Shown: positions 9,191 to 18,883, counted from the stretch's first letter. The stretch: 64,000 bases of DNA from PGYR01 sp041675005 (GCA_041675005.1 JBAYUQ010000003.1:62001-126000), one strand, 5' to 3'. Made by a program: numbers and translations. The notes: generated by a model from the letters alone, not told the origin.

Positions 9191-9973
9191 TTAATTGCCT
9201 TTTGGAGGTGTCCAACCTTTACGAGTCCACTCTATTAACTCTATGTTTACTTTACCTACGTAAACGTTCATCTTAGCTAATATAGGGACGCTAGCTTCGT
9301 CATCACTGAACCAACCTTCAAATCGCCCGCTTAGCCCGTATAAGCCTTCCCAATCAGCTTGTCCATCAAAATACTTAGTTCTGACAGGATAGTCAACCTT
9401 TGAGATATCTACATTCTCTATTTTGTCACGGAAGTTCAATTTAGTATCAAATAACTTACCATCGATTACAGTTGGTACTCTAATCGAACGCTTTAGTCCT
9501 GTGTATTGTCTTGCTAAAAAGAATAAAGATGAGCCATCATTTATTTTAGATTTTAACTTTATTTCTTGCTCGTCTTTTAGAGTTTTGTTCTCCCATATCT
9601 TCACTTGGAGATTCATCTTGTCATAATCCATCAATAGCTGTTGGTATTCCCAAGTTTTATCATCTTTTTTCATATTAGAAGTGAATTTGTGTGAGTGATT
9701 CATTGATTGGTCAAACCAAGCATTGAAAGTTGCTTTCAAATCTACAAACGGGATACCATCATAAGTTTTTATATCTGATTGAACCAAATATACCTTCTTA
9801 CCATTATAATCCTCAGTACCATTAGTAGTCATCTCGATAGTACCCAACTTAACACCGAGGAATGACACCTCGTACTTCAGTTTCTCACCTACTTGCATTA
9901 TCTCTTTGGGTCCAGCGAACGAGCTGAACGGTAGAGTTACAAGTATAAGTAAAGTAATAATTAGCTTTTTCAT
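9191..9973 (-). CDS. DUF3108 family exported protein
   Basis: A cleavable signal peptide (about 1-20, ending SSFAG) precedes a beta-rich domain opening with GEKLKYEVSFLGVKLGTIEM, the hallmark of DUF3108. The full 260 residues fit the family, whose members are periplasmic or lipid-binding-like beta proteins of unknown function in Gram-negative bacteria. A terminator separates it from the upstream protease gene, so it has its own transcript, perhaps shared with the downstream sugar kinase. Confidence 0.85.
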   Translation of the reverse strand: MKKLIITLLILVTLPFSSFAGPKEIMQVGEKLKYEVSFLGVKLGTIEMTTNGTEDYNGKKVYLVQSDIKTYDGIPFVDLKATFNAWFDQSMNHSHKFTSNMKKDDKTWEYQQLLMDYDKMNLQVKIWENKTLKDEQEIKLKSKINDGSSLFFLARQYTGLKRSIRVPTVIDGKLFDTKLNFRDKIENVDISKVDYPVRTKYFDGQADWEGLYGLSGRFEGWFSDDEASVPILAKMNVYVGKVNIELIEWTRKGWTPPKGN

Positions 9974-9993
9974 TTTCTTTTTCCTTAGTTTTC

Positions 9994-10027
9994 AAATAAA
10001 AAACGGCTTCACAAAAATTGGAAGCCG
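9994..10027 (-). terminator. Rho-independent terminator after the S41 protease gene
   Basis: A perfect 7-bp stem CGGCTTC / GAAGCCG (10004-10010 and 10021-10027) with a 10-nt loop is followed on the minus strand by TTTTTTATTT. It lies 27 nt past the protease stop. Confidence 0.88.
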
Positions 10028-10054
10028 CAAGTTAAATATATTTTGTTTTTGTTT

Positions 10055-11689
10055 TTACTTCAAACTTGATATTTTGATAGCTTCGTTAAATAAAGTTTTC
10101 GCTTTCTTTAGCTGTCTATCTAATACGCTTGAAACTTGCATTTGTTTGTTACTGTCCCATACTATTTTTGCAATAGTTGATTTCAGAGCTACTTTTAGGA
10201 AGTCTTTATCTTTCTCGATATCTTCGTCTTTTACTTCTATTTCTTTTGCCTTAGATATCTCGACTGTGCGTTTTATCATAGCATCAGTGATTTCGAAGTT
10301 CTTGTAGAAATCATTGAAATTATTCTCGTATTTTGCTTTGAACTTAACACCAGCGTCTCCTCTCAAAAACTCGTAGGTAAAATCGTAGAATATTCTTTTC
10401 ATACGCATATCAACTACAGTTTCCGTCAATCTATTCGTATCTCTTTTTACGATATAGTCGGGAGTTATACCACCGCCGCCAAGTACTTTTCTACCTTTGC
10501 GAGTGTAGAAAATAGGAATTGAATCCATATTAATTTTGTCTTTTCCTTTTTCTTTAATTATCGACTCTAAGCTATGTTGCAAGTTTGCACCCTCTTCTAG
10601 ATCCAATCTACCAACTAAGTTACGATACTCATCTTTGTCTTTGAATGGACGCTGGATAGATCTACCAGAAGGAGTGTAATAGTAAGATATAGTCAATCGG
10701 AATGCACTACCATCACCCAAATCAAATTGTCTTTGTACCAAACCTTTACCGTAAGAAGTCTCACCAACAATCAATCCTCTATCCAAATCTTGTATAGCTC
10801 CAGAAACGATTTCACTGGCTGATGCACTACCTGCATCTACCATAACGATAAGAGGAATATCTTTTAATGTACCTCTCTCAGATGATTTGAACATCTCATT
10901 GAATTCTGGCAATCTACCTTCAGTATAAACGATAGTGTCACCATCATTTAGGAATTCATCAGCCATATAGAATGCTTGAGTTAGATACCCACCTGGGTTT
11001 CCACGCAAATCTAATATTAGCTTTTTCATTCCTTGTTCTTTCAACTCGTTTACTGCTTTTATCATCTCAGCGTGAGTATTAGCCGCGAATCTATTGATAG
11101 TTACATAACCGATTTCATCATCTATCATGTAATTTGCATCGACAGTTTCTATTGGAATTTTGTCTCTTATTATATCGAAATGTATTAGTTTTTTCTGACC
11201 TTCACGTTTGATATCGACAGATACTTTAGTTCCTTTAGGGCCTTTTAGTTTTTTAGGAACTTCCGAACGTTTCATTGCTACAGCGTCTTCACCGTCTATA
11301 TTGACTATCTTATCGCCAGCCATAATACCAAGTTCCTCACTTGGGCCACCTTTGATTGGAGAAACGACTATGATAGTATCATCTACCATATCGAACTCAA
11401 TACCGATTCCTTCAAATTCACCAGAGAAATTCTCAGTTACTTTTTCCATCTCTTCTTTGTCTATATAGACAGAGTGGACATCTAATCCACCAAGTAAGCC
11501 TCTGATAGCTGCTTCGTTTAGTTCTTCTGGAGTTTTTTCGGTTACATAGTTTCTGTAAGCGATATTGTAAACATATTGGAATTTTTTGAGTTGTTCGTAT
11601 ATATTATCACCTGAGATAGCGGTGTTAATAAATATACCTAGGAATGCCCCAACGGACACTAAGCTTAATACAAGTATAGTTTTTTTCAT
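10055..11689 (-). CDS. S41 family C-terminal processing protease (CtpA/Prc type)
   Basis: The start at 11689 gives a standard signal peptide (MKKTILVLSLV...); an in-frame ATG at 11710 would add seven residues. The N-terminal helical segment precedes a PDZ domain (DDTIIVVSPIKGGPSEELGIMAGDKIV). The S41 catalytic core follows, with the nucleophile in GSASASEIVSGAI and the general-base lysine in GETSYGKGLVQ. The protein acts in the periplasm, cleaving C-termini of exported or outer-membrane proteins. A charged helical tail of about 150 residues follows the core. A TAnnTTTG box lies upstream and a strong terminator lies downstream. Confidence 0.92.
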   Translation of the reverse strand: MKKTILVLSLVSVGAFLGIFINTAISGDNIYEQLKKFQYVYNIAYRNYVTEKTPEELNEAAIRGLLGGLDVHSVYIDKEEMEKVTENFSGEFEGIGIEFDMVDDTIIVVSPIKGGPSEELGIMAGDKIVNIDGEDAVAMKRSEVPKKLKGPKGTKVSVDIKREGQKKLIHFDIIRDKIPIETVDANYMIDDEIGYVTINRFAANTHAEMIKAVNELKEQGMKKLILDLRGNPGGYLTQAFYMADEFLNDGDTIVYTEGRLPEFNEMFKSSERGTLKDIPLIVMVDAGSASASEIVSGAIQDLDRGLIVGETSYGKGLVQRQFDLGDGSAFRLTISYYYTPSGRSIQRPFKDKDEYRNLVGRLDLEEGANLQHSLESIIKEKGKDKINMDSIPIFYTRKGRKVLGGGGITPDYIVKRDTNRLTETVVDMRMKRIFYDFTYEFLRGDAGVKFKAKYENNFNDFYKNFEITDAMIKRTVEISKAKEIEVKDEDIEKDKDFLKVALKSTIAKIVWDSNKQMQVSSVLDRQLKKAKTLFNEAIKISSLK

Positions 11690-11761
11690 TATAGAACTAT
11701 TTCCTTTCATATAAATGTTGTTATAGTAATTAAATAACGTAGAATTACATTCTTAGTTGCA

Positions 11762-11769
11762 CAAAGCTA
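11762..11769 (-). promoter_or_regulatory. Putative -7 box of the S41 protease gene
   Basis: The minus strand reads TAGCTTTG, matching TAnnTTTG, 52 nt before the ATG at 11710 and 73 nt before the ATG at 11689. It lies in the short gap after the stop of the next upstream gene, so the protease is probably transcribed separately. Confidence 0.4.
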
Positions 11770-11788
11770 CTAAAATAAGTAATTATTT

Positions 11789-14728
11789 TTACTTCGTGAT
11801 AACTACTTTTTGCGATAAACGATTTTCTTCTGAAATAATTTGAAGTATATAGCTACCAGTTGGAATGTCCGACATATCCACACGGAAGTCATAAACTCCC
11901 TCACCCATGGGCTCATTCATCACTTCATAGCTTACACCCAATTCGTTAATCAAGTCAATTTTGATTGGTCTGTCTTTGTCTATACTTAGCTGCATAGATA
12001 GCTGATCTACTACTGGGTTGGGGTATATATTATCTATCGATAGCGATTTAGGAACATCATCAATCGAAATCAATAGCTCATAATCGCATTTAGAATTTGC
12101 TTTGATTATTATTTCCTTGGTTTCGCCATCTAGCTTTACCATCTTTTCGTTGCAATCGAACAGCATTCTCATCTCATCGTTCAGCAATTCTTTGCTTGGT
12201 GCATTACCGAAAAAGCAGACTTTGAAAGGAAGTGCAGTATCAGCAGGAACAGTGAAAGGCAACTGTGATTGGGGAATAAAGAAATTCAGCTTTTCAGAAA
12301 GTTCTATTCTCTCTATAGTAATTGGCAATAGCCCGTAATTCTCTATCATTATATCCATACACTTAGAGCCACCTATGGTTTGCAAATTAAAAGATATCAA
12401 ATCGCCTGATAAATCACTAATAAAAGCAGCGGTAAACCCTTGCACTATACCATAAACAATAGTATCATTCCCAGCTCTATCTTGGAATTTTATTTCATAT
12501 TGACCGTCTATATATTTATCTTTAAGTGAAAGATATAAAGAGATTTCTCTTTCATTTTGGACTTCCACATTAATATCTAGATTGTTTGTATTGATTATTT
12601 CATACTCTCCGAAACCATAATCTGTTTCTATTAATTCATTAGCTGAAAGTAATGCATCACCACAGTCTCTAAGTGTAGTACTAGTTGATGGTTTATTACT
12701 ATCAGGTCTTAAATAAAATGCAACAGACCCCATTTCCTCAGTATAACAACCAGATTCTAATTCTAATGTATCAGTAAACCAACCTGACTCAAATCCAGAA
12801 ACAAAGCAAACATATATATCTGTAGATTCTCCTGGCTCAAGTATAGTCTGATTACTTACTAACTCAATCAGAGTACCATTTTTCAGTTTAAGTTTACTAA
12901 TATCTTTAGCTACTATCCCGTAATTCTTGATTGTTAGTGTCGTGCAATTTGTAGTATCAAACCTAACAGTATCTTGAATCATAGTAAATTCATACATATT
13001 ATTTTGGCTCAGTGTAAATGTAAAACCTTCTATAATAGAAGTATCTCTTGTGACTGATCCTGCTGAATCAATAGCATAGATACTTAAAAAGCCATCTTGA
13101 TATTTATCTTTTAATTCTATCCGAGCGGAGTAATTAGATTTCGTGGAATCAACTACAAAATAGTTGAGGTTAGATATACTTGTAACAATTACGGAATCAA
13201 GCCCACTATCCTTTCTGTTTAATTCACTATAACCAAAAGACAATTTGTCACAATCTAGTGGAGTACTTGTAAACTCAGGCGGAGTCCAATCTAATTCCTC
13301 TAGCCCTAGCCCTCCAACGTAACCATAAGAGTTTGTTTGCCCATAACCATATACACAAATACCAAAGTTTGTATCTGCAGTTATGTAATGTGACCCACCA
13401 CTAACACCAATATTTGCGTACGAATAATCTATACCTTTTATGGGTAGGAATGTACCAACTATAGGTTTATTGTCTAACCTAAGACTATTTCTAGATACAG
13501 TAGGAACTATTATATTTACAAAATGATCGTTGTAATTCTTAGGTAAATCTACATTTATAAACTTATAGCTTCTTAGAAACTGTCCTTTAGGTGGGAAAAG
13601 TACCATAAATGGGTCACTAGAAGTAATTGCACCATTTTGAGAGTTAGTTGCTTGGCTAGATTTCTTATATAGTGAAGCTCTGATTGGCTTATCGGCCGTT
13701 ACGTATATAGGTTCAGTTATTGGTTGAGTTATCTTCTCACCCCTATTTAACTTCGTAAATGGTACCCCTGCAAAATAAATTTGTGTATCATCATAAGCAA
13801 CTGTAATCTTAGTTATATCATTGTCTTTGTTATCTATACTACCAGGCTGGAAAAAAGGAACTATGAAGACATCCCTTCCCCATGCTTCTAAAGGAATCAT
13901 CTGGGACAATAAATAGTCCCTAGAAGCATATTCTGTGAATGGAATATTCGCACGTTGATGTCCACCAAAAACGGCTACTTTCTTATCTGTCTTTACTCTA
14001 GTACCTGTCAAATCTGATTTAGGGTCAGTTGTATTATAATTTGTTACATCTGCTTGTACTAAATAAACTTCACCTTTGTTAAGAACAATATTCTGTGTGT
14101 CTTTACCATTTCTAAGAGTGTTAGTTGTTGGTTCGATAGTCACTTTTGTATTGTCTTCCGTACCAACTACTATGAATTGGGATGGGGTACTTAGATTTGA
14201 AGGGAAACTAATATAAAAATTAGATTCATAAGAAAATACGAAATAATTTCTACCTAAGGCATCAACAGGGTAAACTAAGCATGCGTCACTAGTGTAACGT
14301 GCTTCGTTATGAATAACAACCGTCACGTCATCATCGGAAGTTAAATGAAAAGTAGTTTTTTTTATTTGCTCTGTATCTCCACCACTATTTAATATCCTTC
14401 CAGAATTATTCTGACCTAAAAGTTCAAACATAGAGGGATCAAATGAAATTGATTTTACTATGTTAGGGTCAGTAATGGTAAAGTCAACACTCGAAGTTAC
14501 ATTAAATCTATTTGTATATTCTATTTTACCTTTGGTAGGAGTTTTACTAGAGATAAATACAAAAAGTAAATCATCTTTACTATTATTTTCATGCCAATTA
14601 GGCATGAAAGCAAAGTAAAATTCTCTCCCTGCATTATCAATTCCAGATTGGGCAAAAGATTGTCCTGATATAGAGAATAGGGCAATAAAGATAAAAACTG
14701 TTAGTTTTGTAATGACTTTCATTTTCAA
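11789..14728 (-). CDS. T9SS-sorted surface protein with IgGFc-binding-like N-terminal domain
   Basis: A signal peptide (about 1-26, ending SFAQ) leads a 979-residue exported protein. Residues about 130-480 resemble the IgGFc-binding N-terminal domain, with a pattern such as GEVYLVQADVTN...KVAVFGGHQRANIP and a SQMIPLEAWGRDVFIVPF motif. Two or three beta-sandwich modules follow. Residues about 905-979 form a type A T9SS C-terminal domain (SIDNIYPNPVVDQLSMQL ... PTGSYILQIISE, end KVVITK). It is therefore likely surface-attached or released. Its ligand is unknown: the family name comes from a mucosal protein and does not imply antibody binding here. Its 5' end is divergent from the TrmH gene. Confidence 0.82.
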   Translation of the reverse strand: MKMKVITKLTVFIFIALFSISGQSFAQSGIDNAGREFYFAFMPNWHENNSKDDLLFVFISSKTPTKGKIEYTNRFNVTSSVDFTITDPNIVKSISFDPSMFELLGQNNSGRILNSGGDTEQIKKTTFHLTSDDDVTVVIHNEARYTSDACLVYPVDALGRNYFVFSYESNFYISFPSNLSTPSQFIVVGTEDNTKVTIEPTTNTLRNGKDTQNIVLNKGEVYLVQADVTNYNTTDPKSDLTGTRVKTDKKVAVFGGHQRANIPFTEYASRDYLLSQMIPLEAWGRDVFIVPFFQPGSIDNKDNDITKITVAYDDTQIYFAGVPFTKLNRGEKITQPITEPIYVTADKPIRASLYKKSSQATNSQNGAITSSDPFMVLFPPKGQFLRSYKFINVDLPKNYNDHFVNIIVPTVSRNSLRLDNKPIVGTFLPIKGIDYSYANIGVSGGSHYITADTNFGICVYGYGQTNSYGYVGGLGLEELDWTPPEFTSTPLDCDKLSFGYSELNRKDSGLDSVIVTSISNLNYFVVDSTKSNYSARIELKDKYQDGFLSIYAIDSAGSVTRDTSIIEGFTFTLSQNNMYEFTMIQDTVRFDTTNCTTLTIKNYGIVAKDISKLKLKNGTLIELVSNQTILEPGESTDIYVCFVSGFESGWFTDTLELESGCYTEEMGSVAFYLRPDSNKPSTSTTLRDCGDALLSANELIETDYGFGEYEIINTNNLDINVEVQNEREISLYLSLKDKYIDGQYEIKFQDRAGNDTIVYGIVQGFTAAFISDLSGDLISFNLQTIGGSKCMDIMIENYGLLPITIERIELSEKLNFFIPQSQLPFTVPADTALPFKVCFFGNAPSKELLNDEMRMLFDCNEKMVKLDGETKEIIIKANSKCDYELLISIDDVPKSLSIDNIYPNPVVDQLSMQLSIDKDRPIKIDLINELGVSYEVMNEPMGEGVYDFRVDMSDIPTGSYILQIISEENRLSQKVVITK

Positions 14729-14741
14729 TTATAATTATATT

Positions 14742-15293
14742 ATGAAAAAATTAACCTACGAAGAACTGCTAAATGAGCGGAAAACAATCGAGCAAGCTAT
14801 AAATGCCGACAGATTCCCAATTAATATAATCGTAGATAATGTGCGTTCTATCTACAATGTTGGTTCCATATTTAGAACTTGCGACTCTGCACTCGTCAAT
14901 CAAATAGCTCTTTGTGGATTGTCGCCCTGCCCACCACGCGAGGAAATTTCAAAAACAGCTCTCGATGCTGAAAAATCTGTACCTTGGAAATACTTCGAGA
15001 ACACCATAGATGCAGTCAAAGAAGCACAAGCAAATGGTCATACAGTTCTAGCTCTCGAACTAACTGATAAAGCTAGAAGCTACACGACAATCCAAAAATC
15101 TGAATTCCCTCTTTCTATAGTTGTCGGAAATGAACTAACTGGCATCAGCGACGATGTATTAGAGCTTTGCGATGGTGCTATAGAAATACCTATGTTTGGC
15201 GTAAAACATTCGTTAAATGTAAGCGTCAGCACAGGGATTGTATTATTTGAAGCGTTAAGAACTTATTTAAATATCTTTACTCCAAATTCCTAA
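14742..15293 (+). CDS. TrmH/SpoU family RNA 2'-O-methyltransferase
   Basis: This SPOUT methyltransferase has motif 1 NIIVDNVRSIYNVGSIFRTCDS (Asn, Arg), motif 2 PLSIVVGNELTGISDD and motif 3 IEIPMFGVKHSLNVSVSTGIV, which form the knotted SAM site. The ATG at 14742 (MKKLTYEELL) is preferred to the in-frame ATG at 14712, which lies inside the divergent gene. At 183 residues it lacks the N-terminal RNA-binding extension of TrmB/RlmB-type enzymes, so it may be a tRNA methyltransferase similar to short TrmH proteins. The precise target base is not deducible. Confidence 0.88.
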   Translation: MKKLTYEELLNERKTIEQAINADRFPINIIVDNVRSIYNVGSIFRTCDSALVNQIALCGLSPCPPREEISKTALDAEKSVPWKYFENTIDAVKEAQANGHTVLALELTDKARSYTTIQKSEFPLSIVVGNELTGISDDVLELCDGAIEIPMFGVKHSLNVSVSTGIVLFEALRTYLNIFTPNS

Positions 15294-15329
15294 TACACTA
15301 ACACTAATATACACAAAATAGTTACAATT

Positions 15330-16163
15330 ATGAAAATAAAAATCGCAATTCCTGATAATTCAATTTATAGAGAGCTATTCTTCAATGCTGATGCCGTTTG
15401 CAAAGAGTTCGGTATATCCCTGATTCGCACTACTGAGCGAGAAGTAGCGAAATTATTCGAAAATAATCGTGTTGATGTCGCTTTTCTGTCACCAATGGAT
15501 TACGGCCGAGGTACAAGAATATCGGATTACAGGATAGTGCCAGCGAATGTATATGCTGTTAATGGTTATAGCCGTATAGCTTCTACTTTCTTCAAACCGG
15601 GGTTGAAGACTATTACTAGCTGTGGCTCACCTTCTCCTAATGACTTTATAATGTCTATTGGCAAGATACTATTAGCTGAGAGATATAATATAATTGTGGA
15701 TTTGGCTGAAACGAAATCAGAGAAAAAAGACGAGATACTAGCTGAGTTCGATTCCGCTATGCTATGGAAAAAGAACTTTGCTGATGATACAGCACTTGAT
15801 ATAACAGAAGATTGGCTAGACACTTATGATATGCCACTTGTAATGGGGACTTGGGTAACAAGACACGAAGAAGAGCCAGAAGATTTGGTGAGAATACTCA
15901 GACTATTCGAATCGGATTCGCTACACGGTACTAAGAAAGTTACTGATAAGCCAAATGAAGAATATGACCCTAGAGAAGGTGAGATACTATACACTTGGGA
16001 TGAGGAAATGGAGAAATCTTATGATGCCCTATTGGAAATATTATTCTACCACCAGTTAACTAATGAGATGGCAACAGTTAAGATAATGGGCGATGAGTTG
16101 ACTAGTCCAACTGAAGATTCTATAATATTTTCTCAGGGCAAAGAGGAAGACGAGAGTCAATAA
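15330..16163 (+). CDS. MqnA/MqnD-like periplasmic-binding-fold protein
   Basis: The 277-residue protein shows the layout of futalosine-pathway enzymes of the VitK2_biosynth family: a DVAFLSPMDYGRG segment (compare ALxPSxEY), a YRIVPANVYAV strand, a hinge with SCGSPSP, and DMPLVMGTWVTR near residue 180, like the LPFVFAxW motif of MqnA. No signal peptide is visible. MqnA dehydrates chorismate and MqnD forms dihydroxynaphthoate. The match is distant and no other menaquinone gene is adjacent, so the function is uncertain. The last 44 nt overlap the convergent thiamine pyrophosphokinase gene. Confidence 0.6.
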   Translation: MKIKIAIPDNSIYRELFFNADAVCKEFGISLIRTTEREVAKLFENNRVDVAFLSPMDYGRGTRISDYRIVPANVYAVNGYSRIASTFFKPGLKTITSCGSPSPNDFIMSIGKILLAERYNIIVDLAETKSEKKDEILAEFDSAMLWKKNFADDTALDITEDWLDTYDMPLVMGTWVTRHEEEPEDLVRILRLFESDSLHGTKKVTDKPNEEYDPREGEILYTWDEEMEKSYDALLEILFYHQLTNEMATVKIMGDELTSPTEDSIIFSQGKEEDESQ

Positions 16164-16782
16164 AAACAAAACATTTACCAGAGTGAATTTCCAGCGAAAA
16201 GCTATCAGAAGTTGCTATGTTACGAGCCCCTTCGCGAGTACCTAGTTCTAGTAACTCGTCGTTTAGCTCCCAATATAGGTTCTTTGTGGTTAGTTTCACT
16301 ATTGGATATGGGATTAGTGATATGATTTCGCCTTTCTGAGTTTGAAAACGTGATGAATTCTCAACTAGAAATGAATATCTTCCCTCGTGGTATATAGTGA
16401 AATCGTATTTAGACGAATACTTCAATAAGATGCTTGTGTTGTTCATAGCGTGTTCGAGTAGACCACCCGTAAAACCAACTATAAGAATATTTTCATATCC
16501 TTTGTCAGCTATATACTCTATACATTTCTCGAAATCATTTGTGTCTTGGCTATCTATTTTCACAAAACTAGTTTGTGCGTCATCGTGCATATATTCAACA
16601 GAGTCCATATCACCAACTATTGCCAATGGATGTATGTCTAATCTATTCAGGGCATTATAAGCACCATCGGCAGCAATTAATGGGATTTCACCAAGCAAAT
16701 CAAAGATTTCTTTACTCGGAATTTCACCATTTAGGCAGATAGCTAAGTCAAATTTCTTATTTTTGAAAATGTATTTGTTCAT
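16120..16782 (-). CDS. thiN: Thiamine pyrophosphokinase
   Basis: Thiamine pyrophosphokinase makes thiamine diphosphate from thiamine and ATP. The N-terminal catalytic domain has the family motifs IAADGAYNALNRLDIHPLAIVGDMDS (DGA and GDxDS) and QDTNDFEKCIEYI (the TDxxK-like metal and ATP site), followed by GFTGGLLEHAMNN. The C-terminal thiamine-binding domain contains ISLIPYP and a LYWELNDELLELGTREGARN segment. The 220-residue length is normal. It is divergent from the methionine sulfoxide reductase gene with 18 nt between start codons. Its 3' end overlaps the MqnA-like gene. No TPP riboswitch was seen upstream. Confidence 0.88.
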   Translation of the reverse strand: MNKYIFKNKKFDLAICLNGEIPSKEIFDLLGEIPLIAADGAYNALNRLDIHPLAIVGDMDSVEYMHDDAQTSFVKIDSQDTNDFEKCIEYIADKGYENILIVGFTGGLLEHAMNNTSILLKYSSKYDFTIYHEGRYSFLVENSSRFQTQKGEIISLIPYPIVKLTTKNLYWELNDELLELGTREGARNIATSDSFSLEIHSGKCFVFIDSRLPLCPEKIL

Positions 16783-16800
16783 AACAACAATCTAAGAATA

Positions 16801-17277
16801 ATGTACGACTTGCTAATAAAACAATTGCCCCATGTATTAGAGGGCGAAACGAATGTAATAACAAATTTTGCTAATTTCTCAGCTTTGCTATTCAACTCGA
16901 TGGATAATGTAAACTGGGTTGGGTTCTATGTTTTCACAGGCAAAGAGCTATTGCTTGGCCCTTTCCAAGGGAAGCCGGCTTGTGTTCGCTTGCAATTAGA
17001 CAAGGGAGTTTGTGGTACTTCATTCGCTAATAATCAAACACTCGTTGTAGATAATGTAGATGAGTTCCCGGGCCATATCGCCTGCGATGCCGAATCAAAA
17101 TCGGAAATAGTTATTCCCCTCGTAAAAGAAGGAAAACAATATGGAGTGTTGGACATAGATAGCCCAATTATTTCTAGATTTGATGAAAATGATAGAATTA
17201 GTCTAGAAATTTTATTAAATTTACTAGTTGAGAAATCGGACATCGAGGAACTATCAAGAATATATCTACATACATAG
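16801..17277 (+). CDS. msrC: Free methionine-(R)-sulfoxide reductase (GAF domain)
   Basis: This single GAF-domain enzyme of 158 residues reduces free Met-R-sulfoxide in the cytosol. It matches the fRMsr family through VNWVGFYVF (residues about 38-46), LGPFQGKPACVRL, GVCGTSF and HIACDAESKSEIVIPL. These supply the three conserved cysteines of the catalytic and resolving set, and GVLDIDSP follows. All three cysteines are present, so it should be active with thioredoxin. The lamin-tail gene begins in an overlapping frame near its 3' end. Confidence 0.92.
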   Translation: MYDLLIKQLPHVLEGETNVITNFANFSALLFNSMDNVNWVGFYVFTGKELLLGPFQGKPACVRLQLDKGVCGTSFANNQTLVVDNVDEFPGHIACDAESKSEIVIPLVKEGKQYGVLDIDSPIISRFDENDRISLEILLNLLVEKSDIEELSRIYLHT

Positions 17278-17282
17278 TATTT

Positions 17283-18875
17283 TTGCTCGCTACTCAGCTA
17301 TTCGGCAATGTAGTAGTTAATGAGATTCAATTCGCCCCTGTCACACCTGAGCCAGAGTGGATAGAACTATACAATACTAGTTCTGATGATATTATATTCG
17401 AAGATTTCACAGTTACTGACAATGCAACAACCACCGACCCAATCACACTCGAAATCCCTGCTTATGGCTTCATCGTTATAACCGAGAAGAAAAACGAACT
17501 ACTAGCAATCTACGATATCGATTCTTCATTAGTTCTAGAATCAGATTTACCCACTTTCAACAATACCGATGATTTGGTACTTATAGTTAATAATGGAATT
17601 ACATTGGACTCCGTTCACTATGATTCCAAATGGGGGATAAAGGGCAAAAGCTTAGAACGGAGAAAGTATTTTGATTCGAGCAATGTGCAAACTAACTGGG
17701 GTGCTGCTGACACTACAGGTACACCAGCAGCAATCAATAGTATTGCTACTTACTATGATTTAGCACTGAGCGATGTGACCCTCGACCCAACTGGGGTGAG
17801 ATTAATAATCGAAAACAAGGGTAATATAGAATCACTTAAAGGTAAAATCGAGATTCTTGTGAATGGTATTTTCATAGAAGATTTGGCACTTAGCCCAATT
17901 CCACCTTCATCAGATATCGAGGTATTCGTAGATTTCAGTGTTATAGCGTATGTACCAGTTGTAGGAGATAAGCTAGAGATAATAGTCCAATCCGCAGAAG
18001 ATATATATTTGGGAAATAATAGCTTCGATATATTTATACCTAATACCACAAAATCAGGCGACGTTCTCATAAATGAGATTATGTACAATGTAGATGATAC
18101 TCACTTTGAGTTCATAGAACTATATAATAATTCACAAGTAGATATTCAGATTTCAAACTGGTATTTAGCTGATGATTTGGATCTAAAAAATGGCAGATAT
18201 AATCAGATTATTACAAATATCAATTTACCTCCGAATGAGAATGCTATTATCGTCTGCGACAACATGGTCTATGATGTAATAGATGAATCACTCTGGGACA
18301 AAGTGCTGTTCACTAAAAAGAAATTCAATCTGAATAATAGTACCGATATCATAAACATATATAATGAACATAAACAGCTCATAGACTCTGTAGAGTATTT
18401 CGATACGTGGCATGAAGACTATCTAAGCTCAACCAAGAATAGAAGTTTGGAAAAAACTAGACCTACTCTTGCCTCAAGCGATGGCACAAACTGGAAGACT
18501 TGTACCGCTGAAAGCGGTTCCACTATACTAGCTAGTAATAGCTATAGTAATAACCCGATATCAGTGAAAAGTCTGAGTGTAGTTCCGAATCCTTTTTCTC
18601 CCAATTCTTCGACTAAACCTTACGTACTAATTGAGTATAAATTACCATTCGATAACGCATTGTTAGACTGTGATATATACTATCCTAATGGGAATTTGGC
18701 AGTGAGTTTAGTCCAATCCAAATTCGTGTCTAACTCAGGCACTTTGAGTTGGAATGGGCGAAGTGATGATAATAGAGTATTACCAATTGGCCCCTACGTA
18801 GTGATGATAGAGGCCACGGATCAAGATTCGGGAGAGAGTGAAATACTAAAAGCAGTTATTGTATTAGCTCAGTAA
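17283..18875 (+). CDS. Exported lamin-tail-domain protein with FlgD-like C-terminal module
   Basis: Two lamin-tail domains are seen (residues about 8-90, VVNEIQFAPVTPEPEWIELYN; and about 258-375, VLINEIMYNVDDTHFEFIELYN). A C-terminal module of about 95 residues, SVVPNPFSPN ... LSWNGRSDDNRVLPIGPYVV, resembles FlgD Ig-like and T9SS-type sorting domains. The start is problematic: the TTG at 17283 cuts into a hydrophobic stretch. In-frame codons from 17253 would give IKNISTYIVFLLATQLFGN, a proper signal peptide, but they contain no ATG, GTG or TTG. A rare ATC or ATA start is therefore possible. Lamin-tail proteins of this kind are secreted and often accompany nucleases; no nuclease motif is visible here. 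Confidence 0.78.
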   Translation: MLATQLFGNVVVNEIQFAPVTPEPEWIELYNTSSDDIIFEDFTVTDNATTTDPITLEIPAYGFIVITEKKNELLAIYDIDSSLVLESDLPTFNNTDDLVLIVNNGITLDSVHYDSKWGIKGKSLERRKYFDSSNVQTNWGAADTTGTPAAINSIATYYDLALSDVTLDPTGVRLIIENKGNIESLKGKIEILVNGIFIEDLALSPIPPSSDIEVFVDFSVIAYVPVVGDKLEIIVQSAEDIYLGNNSFDIFIPNTTKSGDVLINEIMYNVDDTHFEFIELYNNSQVDIQISNWYLADDLDLKNGRYNQIITNINLPPNENAIIVCDNMVYDVIDESLWDKVLFTKKKFNLNNSTDIINIYNEHKQLIDSVEYFDTWHEDYLSSTKNRSLEKTRPTLASSDGTNWKTCTAESGSTILASNSYSNNPISVKSLSVVPNPFSPNSSTKPYVLIEYKLPFDNALLDCDIYYPNGNLAVSLVQSKFVSNSGTLSWNGRSDDNRVLPIGPYVVMIEATDQDSGESEILKAVIVLAQ

Positions 18876-18883
18876 TTGCACCA

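Noticed and set aside
14712..14741. Earlier ATG for the TrmH gene
   Set aside because: It lies inside the divergent T9SS gene start and gives an odd leader; the ATG at 14742 matches family starts.
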